Shown: positions 51,349-62,360 of the stretch, one piece after another
How the letters are laid out: each line of letters begins with the position of its first letter
Numbering within the stretch: position 1 is the stretch's first letter
Assembly (NCBI RefSeq): GCF_000237925.1
Contig: NC_031496.1
Span: 1,217,396-1,281,395 of the forward strand
DNA from: Schistosoma mansoni
Lineage: Eukaryota; Platyhelminthes; Trematoda; Strigeidida; Schistosomatidae
DNA length: 64,000 nucleotides
Direction of reading: 5' to 3'
Translations under genes and position numbers: made by a program
The notes under the pieces: model-generated
The model's input: the letters and a program-made list of their open reading frames with translations, nothing else
What the model was told of the DNA's origin: nothing
Databases searched by the model: none

Positions 51349-54300
51349 CTAAAACATAAAAGAAAAGAATAGATGATCTATGGAAATTAGTAAAAAGATG
51401 TAAAGTTTCATCATAAATTAACATCAACAACTAGAACGTAATAATGAAAATGAGTTGAATAACTGTTTTATTTTAATAGTTGTGATCATGAATCAATTTA
51501 AGCTAGACCACCATGGAAAGCCTGGAAACACTTGATGGCCGTTTCGTCCTATTGTGGGACTCCTCAGCAGTGCACATCCATGATCCCGACTCACGAGATT
51601 CAAACACATGATCTATCAGTTTTGTGTGCGAGCGCGAAACCTCTAGACCACTGAGTTGGCATCCAACAGTGTTAATATCTAACTTCAACCGATCCACAAA
51701 GTTGAGCGACACATCCACCATTGTCTTCAGTGAGTTACTATCTCCCAACAGACCTGGTTCAACTCCACTGGTTACTGCTTCTCACTAGAACTCCAGGAAA
51801 TATCTCTTAAAGCCAGTCACTAGTGAGCACGTGTTGTTTTATTTTAGTTTACAGGACTCTTTAGCAAACTCAGTCAGTCACAGCGTAGAACTTCGCACGT
51901 ACGTACGTACATTGGTTCGAGTTGCCATACCACATTAGCACAAAGATGCTGTTGTCGATTCAAATCCCATAGTGGTATAACACTTTCAACAGCTAAATCT
52001 CCTGGAGTTGAACTTTTACTGGGAGGCCCACTCGTTGACTTAGAATACGCTGATGATATAGTTCTATTTGGTGAAGACACTGACAAAATGCAGAGTCTTC
52101 TGACCACTATAAGCAACAATGCAGACATGTTCGGAATGCGATTTTCTCCCTCGAAGTGCAAAATGTTACTTCAGGACTGGATTGCATCGACACCTGAACT
52201 AATGATAGAGAGTGAAGTAGTTGAGCGTATCGACCGCCTCACTTATCTTGGGAGTCTCATCAGCCCTTGTGGTCTGGTGTGTGACGAAATCGCAGCACGG
52301 ATACAGAAGGCTCGTCTAGCTTTCACCAACTTGCGTCATTTATGGCGTAGGCGAGATATCCGTCTAGCAACTAAAGGACGGGTTTACTGTGCAGCAGTTC
52401 GTCCCGTCCTACTTTATGGCAGTGAAACATGGCCGATAAGAGTAGAGGATATTCGTAGGCTACTAGTATTCGATCATAGGTGTCTTCGACGCATTGCTCG
52501 TATATCCTGGGACCACCGGGTAAGTAATGCAGTTGTTAGGAAACGCATTCTAGGTAAGGATAACAAATCGATTGATGAAGTAGTGAAACCTCATAATTTG
52601 AGATGGCTGGGACATGTGTTACGTATGCCCAACCACCGACTGCCCCTACGTGAGATGTTTCATGGTGTAGGAGTAGGTTGGAAGAAAGCTAGGGGCGGCC
52701 AGACCAAAACATGGCACAAATCCATGAAGTCACTGACAAGTGGACTGAGCCATGTTGGTATTCGTAAACTGCCTGGTTGGGATCCGCGAGATGATAGCAA
52801 CCGGTGGTTAGAGACCTTGAATGACATGGCTCAAAATCGTTTGCAATAGCAAAGGTGCATCAACTCTTTGTGTTCTCCCAAATTATAATCTTCTGAATTC
52901 TTCATGTCCCTCTCTTTTTTCTCTTTCAAGATTTATTTCACTGGATTATACTTTTTGAATATCTTCAAACCCTAATCTTTCACAGAACACTGGTTGGAGA
53001 CAATCGAATGTATTTAAGCAAAAATTACAGACTATCTCAGTAAATTCTGAAAACCATACAATGGACAGTCAATTTGCAAATTAACAACCAATAGTCTCGA
53101 TCTTCACTGTTTCTTCTCTAATTCCATTGTTCGTGCATTTTCCTACCGATTGCGCTTTGTTTCCGTTCTTTCCTCATCGGTTTTCTGCCAAAATACATTC
53201 TATGTCGGACCAACACCATATGCTACTTATATGGATATACGTAGACCACACCACATTACTCTTACTACTTCTACCACTATGGGATTTGAATCGACAACAG
53301 CATCTTTGGGCTAATGTGGTATGGCAACTCGAACCAATGTACGTACGTACGTGCGAAGTTCTACGTCGTGACTGAAATTTACAAGACATTTTGTTACATT
53401 TCCTGTACAACGAATATCTATTTGTATCGAACATTAGAACATTTTGATGAGCAACCATTTTGGATAGTCAGGTCAAAAAAAAGGTTAAAAATGTAAAATC
53501 TTTACGACATTATACAATGTAAGCTTAGAAAAGATAGTCAATGAAGCTGGGCCATTATGACTAATTCTAAGCTATGCTACTCAGCATCCCCAACTACTGA
53601 TTGTAATTATCGTACGAACCATAACCACTTAGTCTGCACCTAACAACATAGCTCAGATCAATAGGAAATGATTCTATGAACTGATATCAAGGAGAAGTAC
53701 GGAAAGGTGAACTACACTGTAAAGTATTTGGCGCATATTATGGTAACTTTCGATTGACTGGGAAATTCACATCAATGCACTAAGCAGTAACAAAGCTTGC
53801 AAAACTGTGTTTTTGTAACTTCTTCCCGCTAAATGAAGTTTATTTAAAAAAAGTTTTATACATATTAATAATGGTGACAATGATAAAGCAAAAAAGGGAA
53901 ATTACCATCTTCTAAAAGATCATCTTTCACGGTTATTAAATCAGGTAGGGTAGTATTAGTAGTAGTCGTAGAAGTGACAGTAGTCGTTGTAAATGTTAAT
54001 AATGAGTTTACATTGTCTTGACAATCTTTTTTCCGTACATTATTATTATCACAGATTGATTTAACTTTATTATTGACTGGGATTGAATTAGACTTTAATA
54101 AGGAACCTAAACCACTGGAACGTGATTGTGACATTGTAAAACTTTTTGTAGTTGATAATCCTGAATTAAAACCAGATGAAGATGGATGGCTTTGTGGTTG
54201 TATTCTATAAGAGCTATGAAAAAAGTACATAAGAAAAAACAAAATGATTCCATATAGACAATACACAAAGAATCCACGACACTGAAAGAACGAATGGCCT

Positions 54301-57300
54301 ACGTGACTATCGTAACCAATGGTTGGAGACTCTGTGTGACATGGCTCAGAATCGATCACAATGGCGTAGGTGTATACACTCTTTATCTTCCCTTAAACCT
54401 TCAGATTAAAATTGCTTCATAATTTTCTTCCTTCCTATACTATATCCTTATATACAACCGTTCTTTTATTTACTACCACCACTAAATTAACTACTTCTAT
54501 GAATCCGGTGTTGATCTTGTTGTGCTAACGAGGTATGGCAACTTGGACCAATGCATAAATGTGCCTGGTCTTACGTTGTAGCTGACTGACTGACTGGTAT
54601 ATTATTTTCGAATAATTTTGTTGAATCTGGTTAATTTGATGGCCATGTTATTATGTACTGTAAAGCAATACCGAATTCCATGTAGATAAAAAGTGCCCCC
54701 AAATGCCCTGGTACGGCTGAGAATGGGGAGAGTCCGCTCTCCCTCTCCAAACGCTCTCACATGGCCCCGCGTATACAACCTCTGACAGGGAAGTCCTACT
54801 CGCTGCCTTCTCGAACCACGGGAGTTGTTTACGAAATTGAGAGGACGAAAAGCGAATGTCCAGCGCTTTAACCGGGTGGATGGACAGGGCGCATTGACCT
54901 AGAGGAGTTGGAAAATCCTGATTCCAAACCAATGGTGCACATGGGCTCCAGTATCCTGAAGGAACAAATGGCGTACGAACCAATCGTTGATTACCGACTA
55001 CCATGGGACTGCATCTTCTCACGATGCTCCACTGCCTTGTGGGTTATACCTCTAGGTCAAAGGCTCGGGGCGTGGCCCCCTAAGAAAATCACCTGCTTCG
55101 GTTTGAGCACCCGGGAAGTATCACAGCCCTTACGCAAATAAATGAAATGACACATTCAACTGACAATTCTATTCTCCCTCATGCTTTTTGTGTGGCGCAT
55201 TTGTATCCGGTGCCCTTTGCATCAATATATATATGATTAAATAAAATAAAATAAACAAATAATCGGCCTAATAAAAGTGGATATGAAATAATCTCTTTTG
55301 TAAGTTGAGACAAATCAAGATAAAATGATGTTTGTTTAGGACAACAGGGTATAATGGATGGAATCCTTATATTTATAAACTCATGACTTCAGAGCATTTC
55401 GAAGCAGATGAAATCAGTTTCAGTGTCAATTTCACAACCAGATGTGTAAATATTTGCAAACAAATATGTTATACTCTTTAATTAGTGTAAACATTTCATC
55501 CATTGGCGGGGATGTTGTTTACGAAATTGAGAGGACGAAAAGTGAATGCTCGGCACTTTAACCGAGTTGGTGGACACGGAAAGTTCACCTAGGGGAGTTG
55601 GTAAACCCTGATTCCAAACCAATGGTGCACACGGGCTGACTCCAGTATCCTGAGGAAACAAAGAGTGTATGAATCAATCATTAGTCACCGGCTACCATGG
55701 AACTGCATCACCTCACGATGCTCCACTGCCTTGTGGGTTAGATCTTTAGGTCGAAGGCTCCGGGTGTGGCCCCCTAAGAAAACCACCTGCTTCAGTTTGG
55801 GCACCTGGGCAGTATCACAACCTTCACACAAATAAAATGAGATTTGTGTGGCGCATATGTATCTGGTGCTTCCTTGTACCAATATTTATGTGTTTAAATA
55901 AATAAATAAATAATTGGTAACACATGTATAGAAATCAGCATTCACAAAAGATTTTTAACGACTGACATCATACACAACTCACATAGGTTTCGAAATGGGA
56001 GATATCGGAAGTGTTTGTAGTACTGGTGTTGGAGGTGGTGAGAAGGCTCTTAAACAATCTTCCTCTAAAGCTTCCACTTCCCGAAGAGATAATGGAGAAG
56101 AAAGAGGTGCTGTTGTATAATGACCAGATGCTGAAGTAATAATGGTATTTTCGGGAGTATAAATTTTTACAATATTTGGAAGAGTTATATTGGCATAAAA
56201 CTTTTTGCCAGTTGGACTGAAAATAGTAACCTAAAAATTCATAAGGCATAAAAATTGTGGTGACAAATAAACGAATATGTTTTGCTTAATTTTTATTGCA
56301 CTATTCACTGCGTTTAAAACTACTGTATGATGACAAAAAAAGATTTATAAATCCAAGAAGGGAAAACTTAGCCACCGTAACGTCGCAGACGACATCACAT
56401 CTGTAGAGAAGGTATTTTCAAGATAACGGAGAAAATCCATATGATTTATAGGTAGCAGCAACGGTCGGGTTATTTGGCGTAATGTTCGGACGTTAAAAGC
56501 TCCTACATGTAGTTTACAGCGTGGTTTCAGGAGACCGGGAATAACATTCCGTGTTCTCGAATCGTTTTCCCTAGCGGTGGGAGGTGATAAAAGAACGTGA
56601 GAAGGGTTAGTCGTGGAGATAAAAGAGTTACTAGTAGGTGTAGAAAGATTTGAATGTGACCAACTTGGTCTCGTGTGCAGTTACGGGTATATAGGAGTAG
56701 GTTGGAAGAAAGCTAGGGGCGGCCAGACCAAAACATGGCACAAATCCATGAAGTCACTGACAAGTGGACTGAGCCATGTTGGTATTCGTAAACTGCCTGG
56801 TTGGGATCCGCGAGATGATAGCAACCGGTGGTTAGAGACCTTGAATGACATGGCTCAAAATCGTTTGCAATAGCAAAGGTGCATCAACTCTTTGTGTTCT
56901 CCCAAATTATAATCTTCTGAATTCTTCATGTCCCTCTCTTTTTTCTCTTTCAAGATTTATTTCACTGGATTATACTTTTTGAATATCTTCAAACCCTAAT
57001 CCTTCACATTAATGCTTATAATCTTACTACTTCTACCACTATGGGATTTGAATCGACAACTTCATCTCTGTGCTCATGTGGTATGGCAACTCGAACTGAT
57101 GTATGTATGTACGTACGAAGTTCCATGTTGTGACTTACTGGCTGATATGATTTATACACAGATCTTCATCTTAAAACACTTTATCGAGGTTAAGAAGTTT
57201 CCAATAAAAATCCCAGATTTTTGTCCAGCATAGATTTGCTATCTAGCAATTACGGAATTTATTTATCCAAGTTGAGCTACTTCCTCTATTACTTCTACGA

Positions 57301-60300
57301 GACGGAACTGTGATGTCAACTTTTAAATATTGTGGTAGGCAAGTGTTGTGAAAGGGTCGAAGCGAAAATAAAGTTGTCCTTATGACGTACGTTTTGAAGC
57401 CTCTAAAATAGTTTAGAACCATTATTCGGAGTATAAAAATCAGAGTTAATGACTTTAGACTGGTCTAATCCACTGGCTTTTACTTTTGCAGAGAAAAACC
57501 TTACGTAGAAGTTAGTTTGATTAACACGATTTGTCTGATATTTCAATCAATATTCGTTCAATAACTAAAAAAACTTCCACAACAAACATGTAGAAACCGA
57601 ACACGCCTAAGAGCTAAGGATTGATTATACGAGCTTTCTGATAACAGCAATTTAGATGATGAATTCATTGGTTTGTTTAAGCCATTAAAGTGTACGTTAC
57701 AGTGATACGGACAAATAATAGTGTTATATTTGAGTGAAAAATAAATGAATAGTAACTGCTAAAAGCTATTTATGGACTTTTATTACATATATTCTTATTG
57801 GGTAATTATTAAGTAACTAGAGTGCATATATATTCATACTCCTTTTATTATAAGCTTTGATCTGAGTTATTGGCCACTATCATACGATTTACCATTCCTA
57901 ATTTATTCCCAATCTATTAGTTACAGTCTCCTATACTCACAGCAAATGCTTGGTTTGATCTTGTATAATTATTATTTTTCATTTTGTGGCGTGATACGGT
58001 CTGGTCTGCTTACATATTAATTACATATATCTGAAATAAACGATTCACACAGCGGAGGTTATGACTTGTGTTCTGGACTGAACGGGTTGGGATAGGTGAA
58101 AATTTACTATACAGAGGACCAATAAGGACTCAGAGATGACTCTAGGCTGTTTGTGCTGGTTAACGCACCATTGGTTTAGTGAAGGGACAAAGTCATACAA
58201 GCCGGTGTTCCGATTGGCGACTTTGTCACGTGATATCTTTGACGGGTCATAGGACATAACAAATAGGAGCAAACAAGTATCAGAAGTTAAAACAACGGAC
58301 CAGTAGAAAAACTTCATGTTGGTAAAATGATGTAAACAGAGAATGCTACGACAAAAAGCATAATCAGAGGTTACTTATAGAATGGAACTGATTGTCCCAA
58401 TATATAAAAAGGGGTCAAAATCATCCTGCGATAACCATAGAGGGATTAGTCTGACTAACATAGCATCTAAAATACTAGCCTCAATAATTATCAGGCGCCT
58501 AACTAAGACTCGTGAACTGCAAACACGAGAAAATCAGGCTGGCTTCAGACCTGGTCGTGGCTGTATCGACCACATATTCACCATTCGTCAAGTTTTAGAG
58601 CACAGACACGTTTATCGGCGTCCGACAATGATAGTTTTTCTTGACTTGAAAGCAGCATTTGACTCTGTAGACCGAGAGGTTCTGTGGCAGTGTCTGTTAT
58701 TAAAAGGTGTACCTGAGAAGTACATAAACCTGGTGAAGGCTCTTTACTCGAACACTACCAGTCGAGTGAGAGCTTATGGCAAACTATCATATGATTTTAC
58801 AAACTCAAGTGATTTCCGTCAAGGCTGTCTACTATCCCCATTTTTGTTTAACTTTATTATAGACCTGTTGCTGGAAATAACACTCTCTTCGACTGAATTT
58901 TCAGGAATTGATCTCCTACCAGAGAGAACACTAAGCGACTTAGAATACGCAGATGACATAGTCCTGTTTGGTGAAGACGCTAACAAAATGCAGAGTCTTC
59001 TGTTGGAACTCAGTAATAATGCCAAGATGTTTGGGATGCGTTTCTCCCCATCTAAATGTAAATTGTTACTCCAGGACTGGCCTGCGTCAACACCCGAACT
59101 AAGGATAGGGAGTGAAGTAGTCGAACGCGTCGACAACTTCACTTATCTTGGAAGTCTGATCAGCCCTAATGGGTTGGTGTCTGACGAAATCTCAGCACGG
59201 ATTCAAAAAGCTCGTTTGGCTTTTGCCAACTTACGTCACCTATGGCGAAGACGAGATATCCGTCTATCAATTAAGGGACGAGTATACTGCGCAGCAGTTC
59301 GTTCTGTTCTACTTTACGACTGTGAAATATGGCCATTAAGAGTAGAAGATACTCGTAGATTACTAGAATTTGACCACAGATGACTTAGAAATATTGCTCG
59401 CATCTGCTGGGATAACCGGGTAAGTAATAGTGAGGTTAGACGCAGGGTATTAAGGAATGATGGTAAATCAGTCGATGAGGTGATGAATCTTCATCGACTG
59501 AGATGGTCGGGCTACGTGTTACGTATACCTGAACACCGATTACCACGATGCGCAATGCTGACTAGTGTAGGTGATGGTTGGAAGAGAGTTAGGGGCGGCC
59601 AAACCAAAATGTGTCCTCAGAGCATGAAGTTACTAACTTCTAGTCTGAGCCATGTTGGTAGATGCAGACTACCTGGTTGGGGTCCGCGTGACTATCGTAA
59701 CCAATGGTTGGAGACTCTGTGTGACATGGCTCAGAATTGATCACAATGGCGTAGGTGTATACACTCTTTATCTTCCCTTAAACCTTCAGATTAAAATTGC
59801 TTCATAATTTTCTTCCTTCCTATACTATATCCTTATATACAACCGTTCTTTTATTTACTACCACCACTAAATTAACTACTTCTATGAATCCGGTGTTGAT
59901 CTTGTTGTGCTAACGAGGTATGGCAACTTGGACCGATGCATAAATGTGCCTGGTCCTACGTTGTAGCTGACTGACTATAGAATGGGTAGCTGTAGGATAC
60001 AGATTGGGTAGGTCGCTTAATCACGGATGAAATAAAGACCTGATTGCCAATCTTAGTTCTTGGCTGATAAACAAAAAACACGTAGATTTTGTAAATGATA
60101 GCTGCCGGGTGCAAAATCTCAAAAATACCACTCAATGTAGTGACGAGTGACGTGGTTGCATTCTGAAAACATGAATTTGGCATATAGCTAAAATTCTGAA
60201 CCAGACTGTCTTTGTTTGCATTGACAATTCTACACAAGCGAATACTGATGAAATATGGCAAGTTGAAGTGAATCATGCCTTATACAGGTCCTAATCAGAA

Positions 60301-61301
60301 TTTAGCAATTCAACTTTTCAATGTAATTTTATTATGTAAGTATGTAATATTATTATCGATGAAATGATATTGAATTCTAAGAAAAGAAACGAATGCGATA
60401 TGTGAAATCTTACACAAACAAAATATAGTCTAAAATAATAAATCTAACCTGTTTCAAGAGAAGTAGGCAACAACAACCCAAGTCGTTTTTATATTCCTTT
60501 ATCACTGAACGGTGGATTGTGCAAGCCAAAACTCCTAGAAAATATGATTATCAGTGTAGTAAAGAATTTTTTAATACCTGAATTGTCTTTTAACAGTGCT
60601 TTTGCGTCAGTAGGCATTAGTTCTACTTCATCAAGAAAACCACACATTATTGGGATTTTACCCTTCGGTAGTTGGTTAGAAGTGATCTGAAATACCAAAT
60701 AATTGGATGAAAATGAATTTCACCATTTTTAAAATTTCCCTGACGGAATATTTTTCGACAACCGACCATATGGTTGGACCACACTCTGACTGTAGTCTGT
60801 TTAACAAAGCAGCTTCTTCACTTTGACTTGAAGATGATTGATTTTGGGATAACGATGGTGATAGACAGCTTTCATTCAAACTAGTTACCGTATCATCTTT
60901 CTTCTAAAAAGATTTAGAACGAGATCTTTAGAAGAAATAATACTTCACTGTTACCTTTTTGGGTGATTTTGACCCAATCATATGTCGTTGACGATCCGCA
61001 TGTTCAGGAAGCTTAATTAAAAGTAACAAAATTTGTTTAGGCATACCTTTGGAAGTAAACCTGCTGGACCAGGGAGCTTACGATGTCTGGATGTTCCTTT
61101 ACTTGAAGTACGAATGATTTTGTTTGCTGGATGAATGCATTTTAATGGGGATTTATGAAGGCAAAGTTCTTCAGATGATGACTTGTGGAAATCAGAGGAC
61201 TTTGTAATGTGTTTAGATGTGAACTCCGAGAATATACCATCATTGAGAAGATCATCATCAGAATCATTGAAAAACGTCAGATCTAAATCACTATTTAATT
61301 C
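51305..61301 (-). CDS. HROB: HROB (C17orf53), homologous recombination OB-fold protein, 5' end not found
   Basis: Partner of the MCM8-MCM9 helicase in DNA synthesis during homologous recombination. Eight exons on the minus strand: 61301-61047, 61011-60955, 60903-60724, 60686-60578, 60534-60449, 56230-55983, 54213-53906, 51348-51305. Phases agree at every junction, giving 428 aa from the first exon seen. Landmarks: RHRKLPGPAGLLPK (human RRFPGPAGILPH), QLPKGKIPIMCGFL (human LPRNKVPNMAVMI), AKALLKD, IHRSVIKEYKND and LLLLKQVTIFSPTGKKFYAN (human VLLLKQIGVFSPSLRNHYLN), NIVKIYTP, and a C-terminus DDMDDLLSSIADEIP (human DDLDGLLSELPEDFF). The five upstream exons are separated by introns of 35, 51, 37 and 43 nt; the last three introns are 4.2, 1.8 and 2.6 kb and full of LINEs and repeats. 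Confidence 0.92.
51478..51834 (-). repeat. hammerhead repeat, near-complete minus-strand unit
   Basis: Tail, hammerhead, tRNA-like boxes and the full head to CACTAGTGAGCA. About 357 bp, in the HROB intron. Confidence 0.75.
51527..51574 (-). ncRNA. hammerhead ribozyme motif, core intact
   Basis: Core CTGAGGA, stem II GTCCCACAATAGGAC, GAAAC, triplet ATC; stem I GCACT against AGTGT is weaker. Confidence 0.65.
51872..51985 (-). mobile_element. family L LINE 3' UTR fragment, head to head with next copy
   Basis: Reverse complement of the family 3' UTR (GTACGTACGTAC, GGTATGGCAACTCGAACCAA type, CCCATAGTGG). Directly precedes the plus-strand LINE at about 51990. Confidence 0.65.
51990..53380 (+). 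mobile_element. family L LINE, 5'-truncated, interrupted by repeat F
   Basis: Open frame 52088-52849 (253 aa) covers the RT end: MRFSPSKCKMLLQDW, TYLGSLISPCGLVCDE, LWRRRDIRLATKGRVYCAAV, RPVLLYGSETWP, HRCLRRIARISWDHRVSN, HNLRWLGHVLRMPNHRLP. It keeps TGT (Cys) where the other subfamily has TGA. The 3' UTR is split at 52985-53246 by repeat F and resumes to the GACTGA end near 53375. Confidence 0.85.
52985..53246 (+). repeat. repeat F inserted in a LINE 3' UTR
   Basis: Starts GAACACTGGTTGGAGACAAT and ends TATGGATATACGTAGACCAC, ACCACATT. Comparison with 4080 and 57000 shows it replaces a short stretch between CTTTCACA and ACTCTTACTACT. Confidence 0.65.
53906..54213 (-). CDS. HROB: HROB exon, Ser/Thr-rich linker
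   Basis: Acceptor TTTCATAG; SYRIQPQSHPSSSGFNSG ... TTLPDLITVKDDLLED; donor G/GTAATT in phase 1. Reading on through the intron would give 13 more residues and a stop at 53865, a possible alternative end with AATAAA at about 53839. Confidence 0.8.
54298..54596 (+). mobile_element. family L LINE 3' fragment
   Basis: GACTATCGTAACCAATGGTT through the 3' UTR to GCTGACTGACTGACTG; in HROB intron, antisense to the gene. Confidence 0.8.
54690..55260 (+). repeat. family A dispersed repeat, copy 8
   Basis: Near full length from GCCCCCAAATGCCCTGG to the AAATAAAATAAAATAAAC tail, with an extra ~30 bp near 55150-55185. Confidence 0.72.
55503..55912 (+). repeat. family A dispersed repeat, copy 9
   Basis: Starts GGCGGGGATGTTGTTTACG and ends GTGTTTAAATAAATAAATAA. 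Lies in the same HROB intron as copy 8. Confidence 0.72.
55983..56230 (-). CDS. HROB: HROB exon, end of OB-fold
   Basis: VTIFSPTGKKFYANITLPNI, VKIYTPENTIITSASGHY, then a Ser/Pro-rich linker to ISPISKP; donor GTGAGT, phase 2. Confidence 0.9.
56692..57140 (+). mobile_element. family L LINE 3' fragment
   Basis: Matches 52669-52985 essentially base for base at its start (GGAGTAGGTTGGAAGAAAGC, CGGCCAGACCAAAACATGG) and retains the 3' UTR without repeat F. Confidence 0.82.
57880..58330 (+). repeat. repeat E, plus-strand copy
   Basis: Diverged partner of 48480-48960 in opposite orientation. No coding content. Confidence 0.45.
58386..59975 (+). mobile_element. family L LINE, recent 5'-truncated copy with target duplication
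   Basis: Flanked by TATAGAATGG at 58376-58385 and 59976-59985. Differs from 43494-45078 by only a handful of bases over ~1.58 kb by eye. The RT frame from 58382 runs to the same TGA at 59381-59383. It lies in HROB intron 5 (4.2 kb), antisense to the gene. Confidence 0.9.
60449..60534 (-). CDS. HROB: HROB exon, middle of OB-fold
   Basis: Completes a glycine codon, then VLACTIHRSVIKEYKNDLGC, CCLLLLKQ; donor GTTAGA. Too short to stand out as a frame; recognised by phase and by human GTVHRLLLETCQNELKPG. Confidence 0.9.
60578..60686 (-). CDS. HROB: HROB exon, start of OB-fold
   Basis: ITSNQLPKGKIPIMCGFLDE, VELMPTDAKALLKDNS, ending in phase 1 at donor GTATTA. Preceded by a 37-nt intron. Confidence 0.9.
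60724..60903 (-). CDS. HROB: HROB exon (60 codons)
   Basis: KKDDTVTSLNESCLSPSLSQ ... LLNRLQSECGPTIWSVVEKY, SVREILKM. Acceptor TTTTTAG, donor GTGAAA, phase 0. The GP.W block matches human DFGRGPWLTMKS. Confidence 0.85.
60955..61011 (-). CDS. HROB: HROB small exon (19 codons)
   Basis: LPEHADRQRHMIGSKSPKK between acceptor TTAATTAAG and donor GTAACA, phase 0 both sides. Flanked by 35- and 51-nt introns. Confidence 0.82.
61047..61301 (-). CDS. HROB: HROB exon with PGPAGLLP motif (first recognised exon)
   Basis: Acceptor ATTTTTAG, then 85 codons: acidic ELNSDLDLTFFNDSDDDLL, basic KCIHPANKIIRTSSKG, then LPGPAGLLPK; donor GTATGC. Earlier exons (the HROB N-terminus) should lie above 61302 and were not recognised. 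Confidence 0.88.
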
Positions 61302-62190
61302 CTAAAAATGAATTGCACAAAGCATGAGAACATAATCAAAAGAGTGGCCTATTTGTTATATTATGGGATAGGGAGTTTGAACTTAGCCCAAGCGATTCGC
61401 TTGGCTTCATTATTGGTTTATTATCTGAATCACAGCTTCCGAAAATAGAGACGGCAAGACACTACATACTGAAAGCTGAATGTTAAAAGTCTGGCTTTGT
61501 TTGAACGGAACTATAACTATGGACGAAACAATAGAACCAAAGATAGCAAGCCTTCAATTTTAGAACGAAATCCGTCCACCAATACTCGTAACAGGTTAGA
61601 ATATCTAATTCCAGCCACAATTTTGGGATTGTCTTAATCTGAGGTTCATGTTATCTCTAAATGTTGATTGTAAATGTTATTAAATGTAAATGCATCGTAT
61701 GGATTAGTTGATTCACCAACTAACCTTGTCTTTTATTCTTTTTGTTTCCAACTCTTGCGATACTTTTCAAGCTCTTTTAGTACACATAGTAACTCCTAGC
61801 TAGATGTGAACTGCTTCAATATTGTTAACCAGCATTTTGGGTATTTACAACTGTCACTGTGTTGAGGACCCTCACCCTAATTCCGAACACAAACGCCTGT
61901 CATTTCTTATCACAGTCCCTCATACTATTCAATAGACTTCTTCCAATCCTGGTAAGTAGGTGAATTTTCTTAAGGTCACCAAAGTAACACTTGAAGGTAG
62001 TCAATACATTAATCTAGCCGTAAAGTTAGTGGCAATTCATCAAATTCGCATACTGTTATTATGAATGCTGCATTATTGAAGCTTAATTATTGCGGCGCCA
62101 GGAGACTGATTCTACAAGATAAATCCGCTTACGAACTTTATAATCACCATTAAAAAATAACGTGAATACTTTTATTTGGACTCAGAGATC
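61302..62190. other. flank upstream of recognised HROB exons; possible terminal exon of another gene
   Basis: On the minus strand around 61797-61736 a frame reads ELLCVLKELEKYRKSWKQKE and stops at TAA, behind an acceptor-like CTAGCTAG. AATAAA overlaps the stop codon (GAATAAAAG). Upstream exons were not found. The missing HROB N-terminus may also lie here. Confidence 0.35.
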
Positions 62191-62194
62191 TTTC

Positions 62195-62360
62195 GTACGC
62201 ATTACACGAACAAGTGGTATTAGCCCCATCAGTGAACATTTTCAAGAAGCTGGACCTTCACTGGAAGGCAATCTGTCAGGATCAACACAGGTTCATCAAC
62301 CTACTATCCTTATTACTGAAGACTGTAAACAAGTTTATTAAAAGCTGCGTGGTTTATTTA
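62195..62360 (+). mobile_element. CR1 LINE 3' end fragment
   Basis: Encodes a diverged PSVNIFKKLDLHWKAICQD, the last residues of the CR1 RT at 28238, then GGTTCATCAACCTACTATCC as in its 3' UTR. Severely 5'-truncated. Confidence 0.75.
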
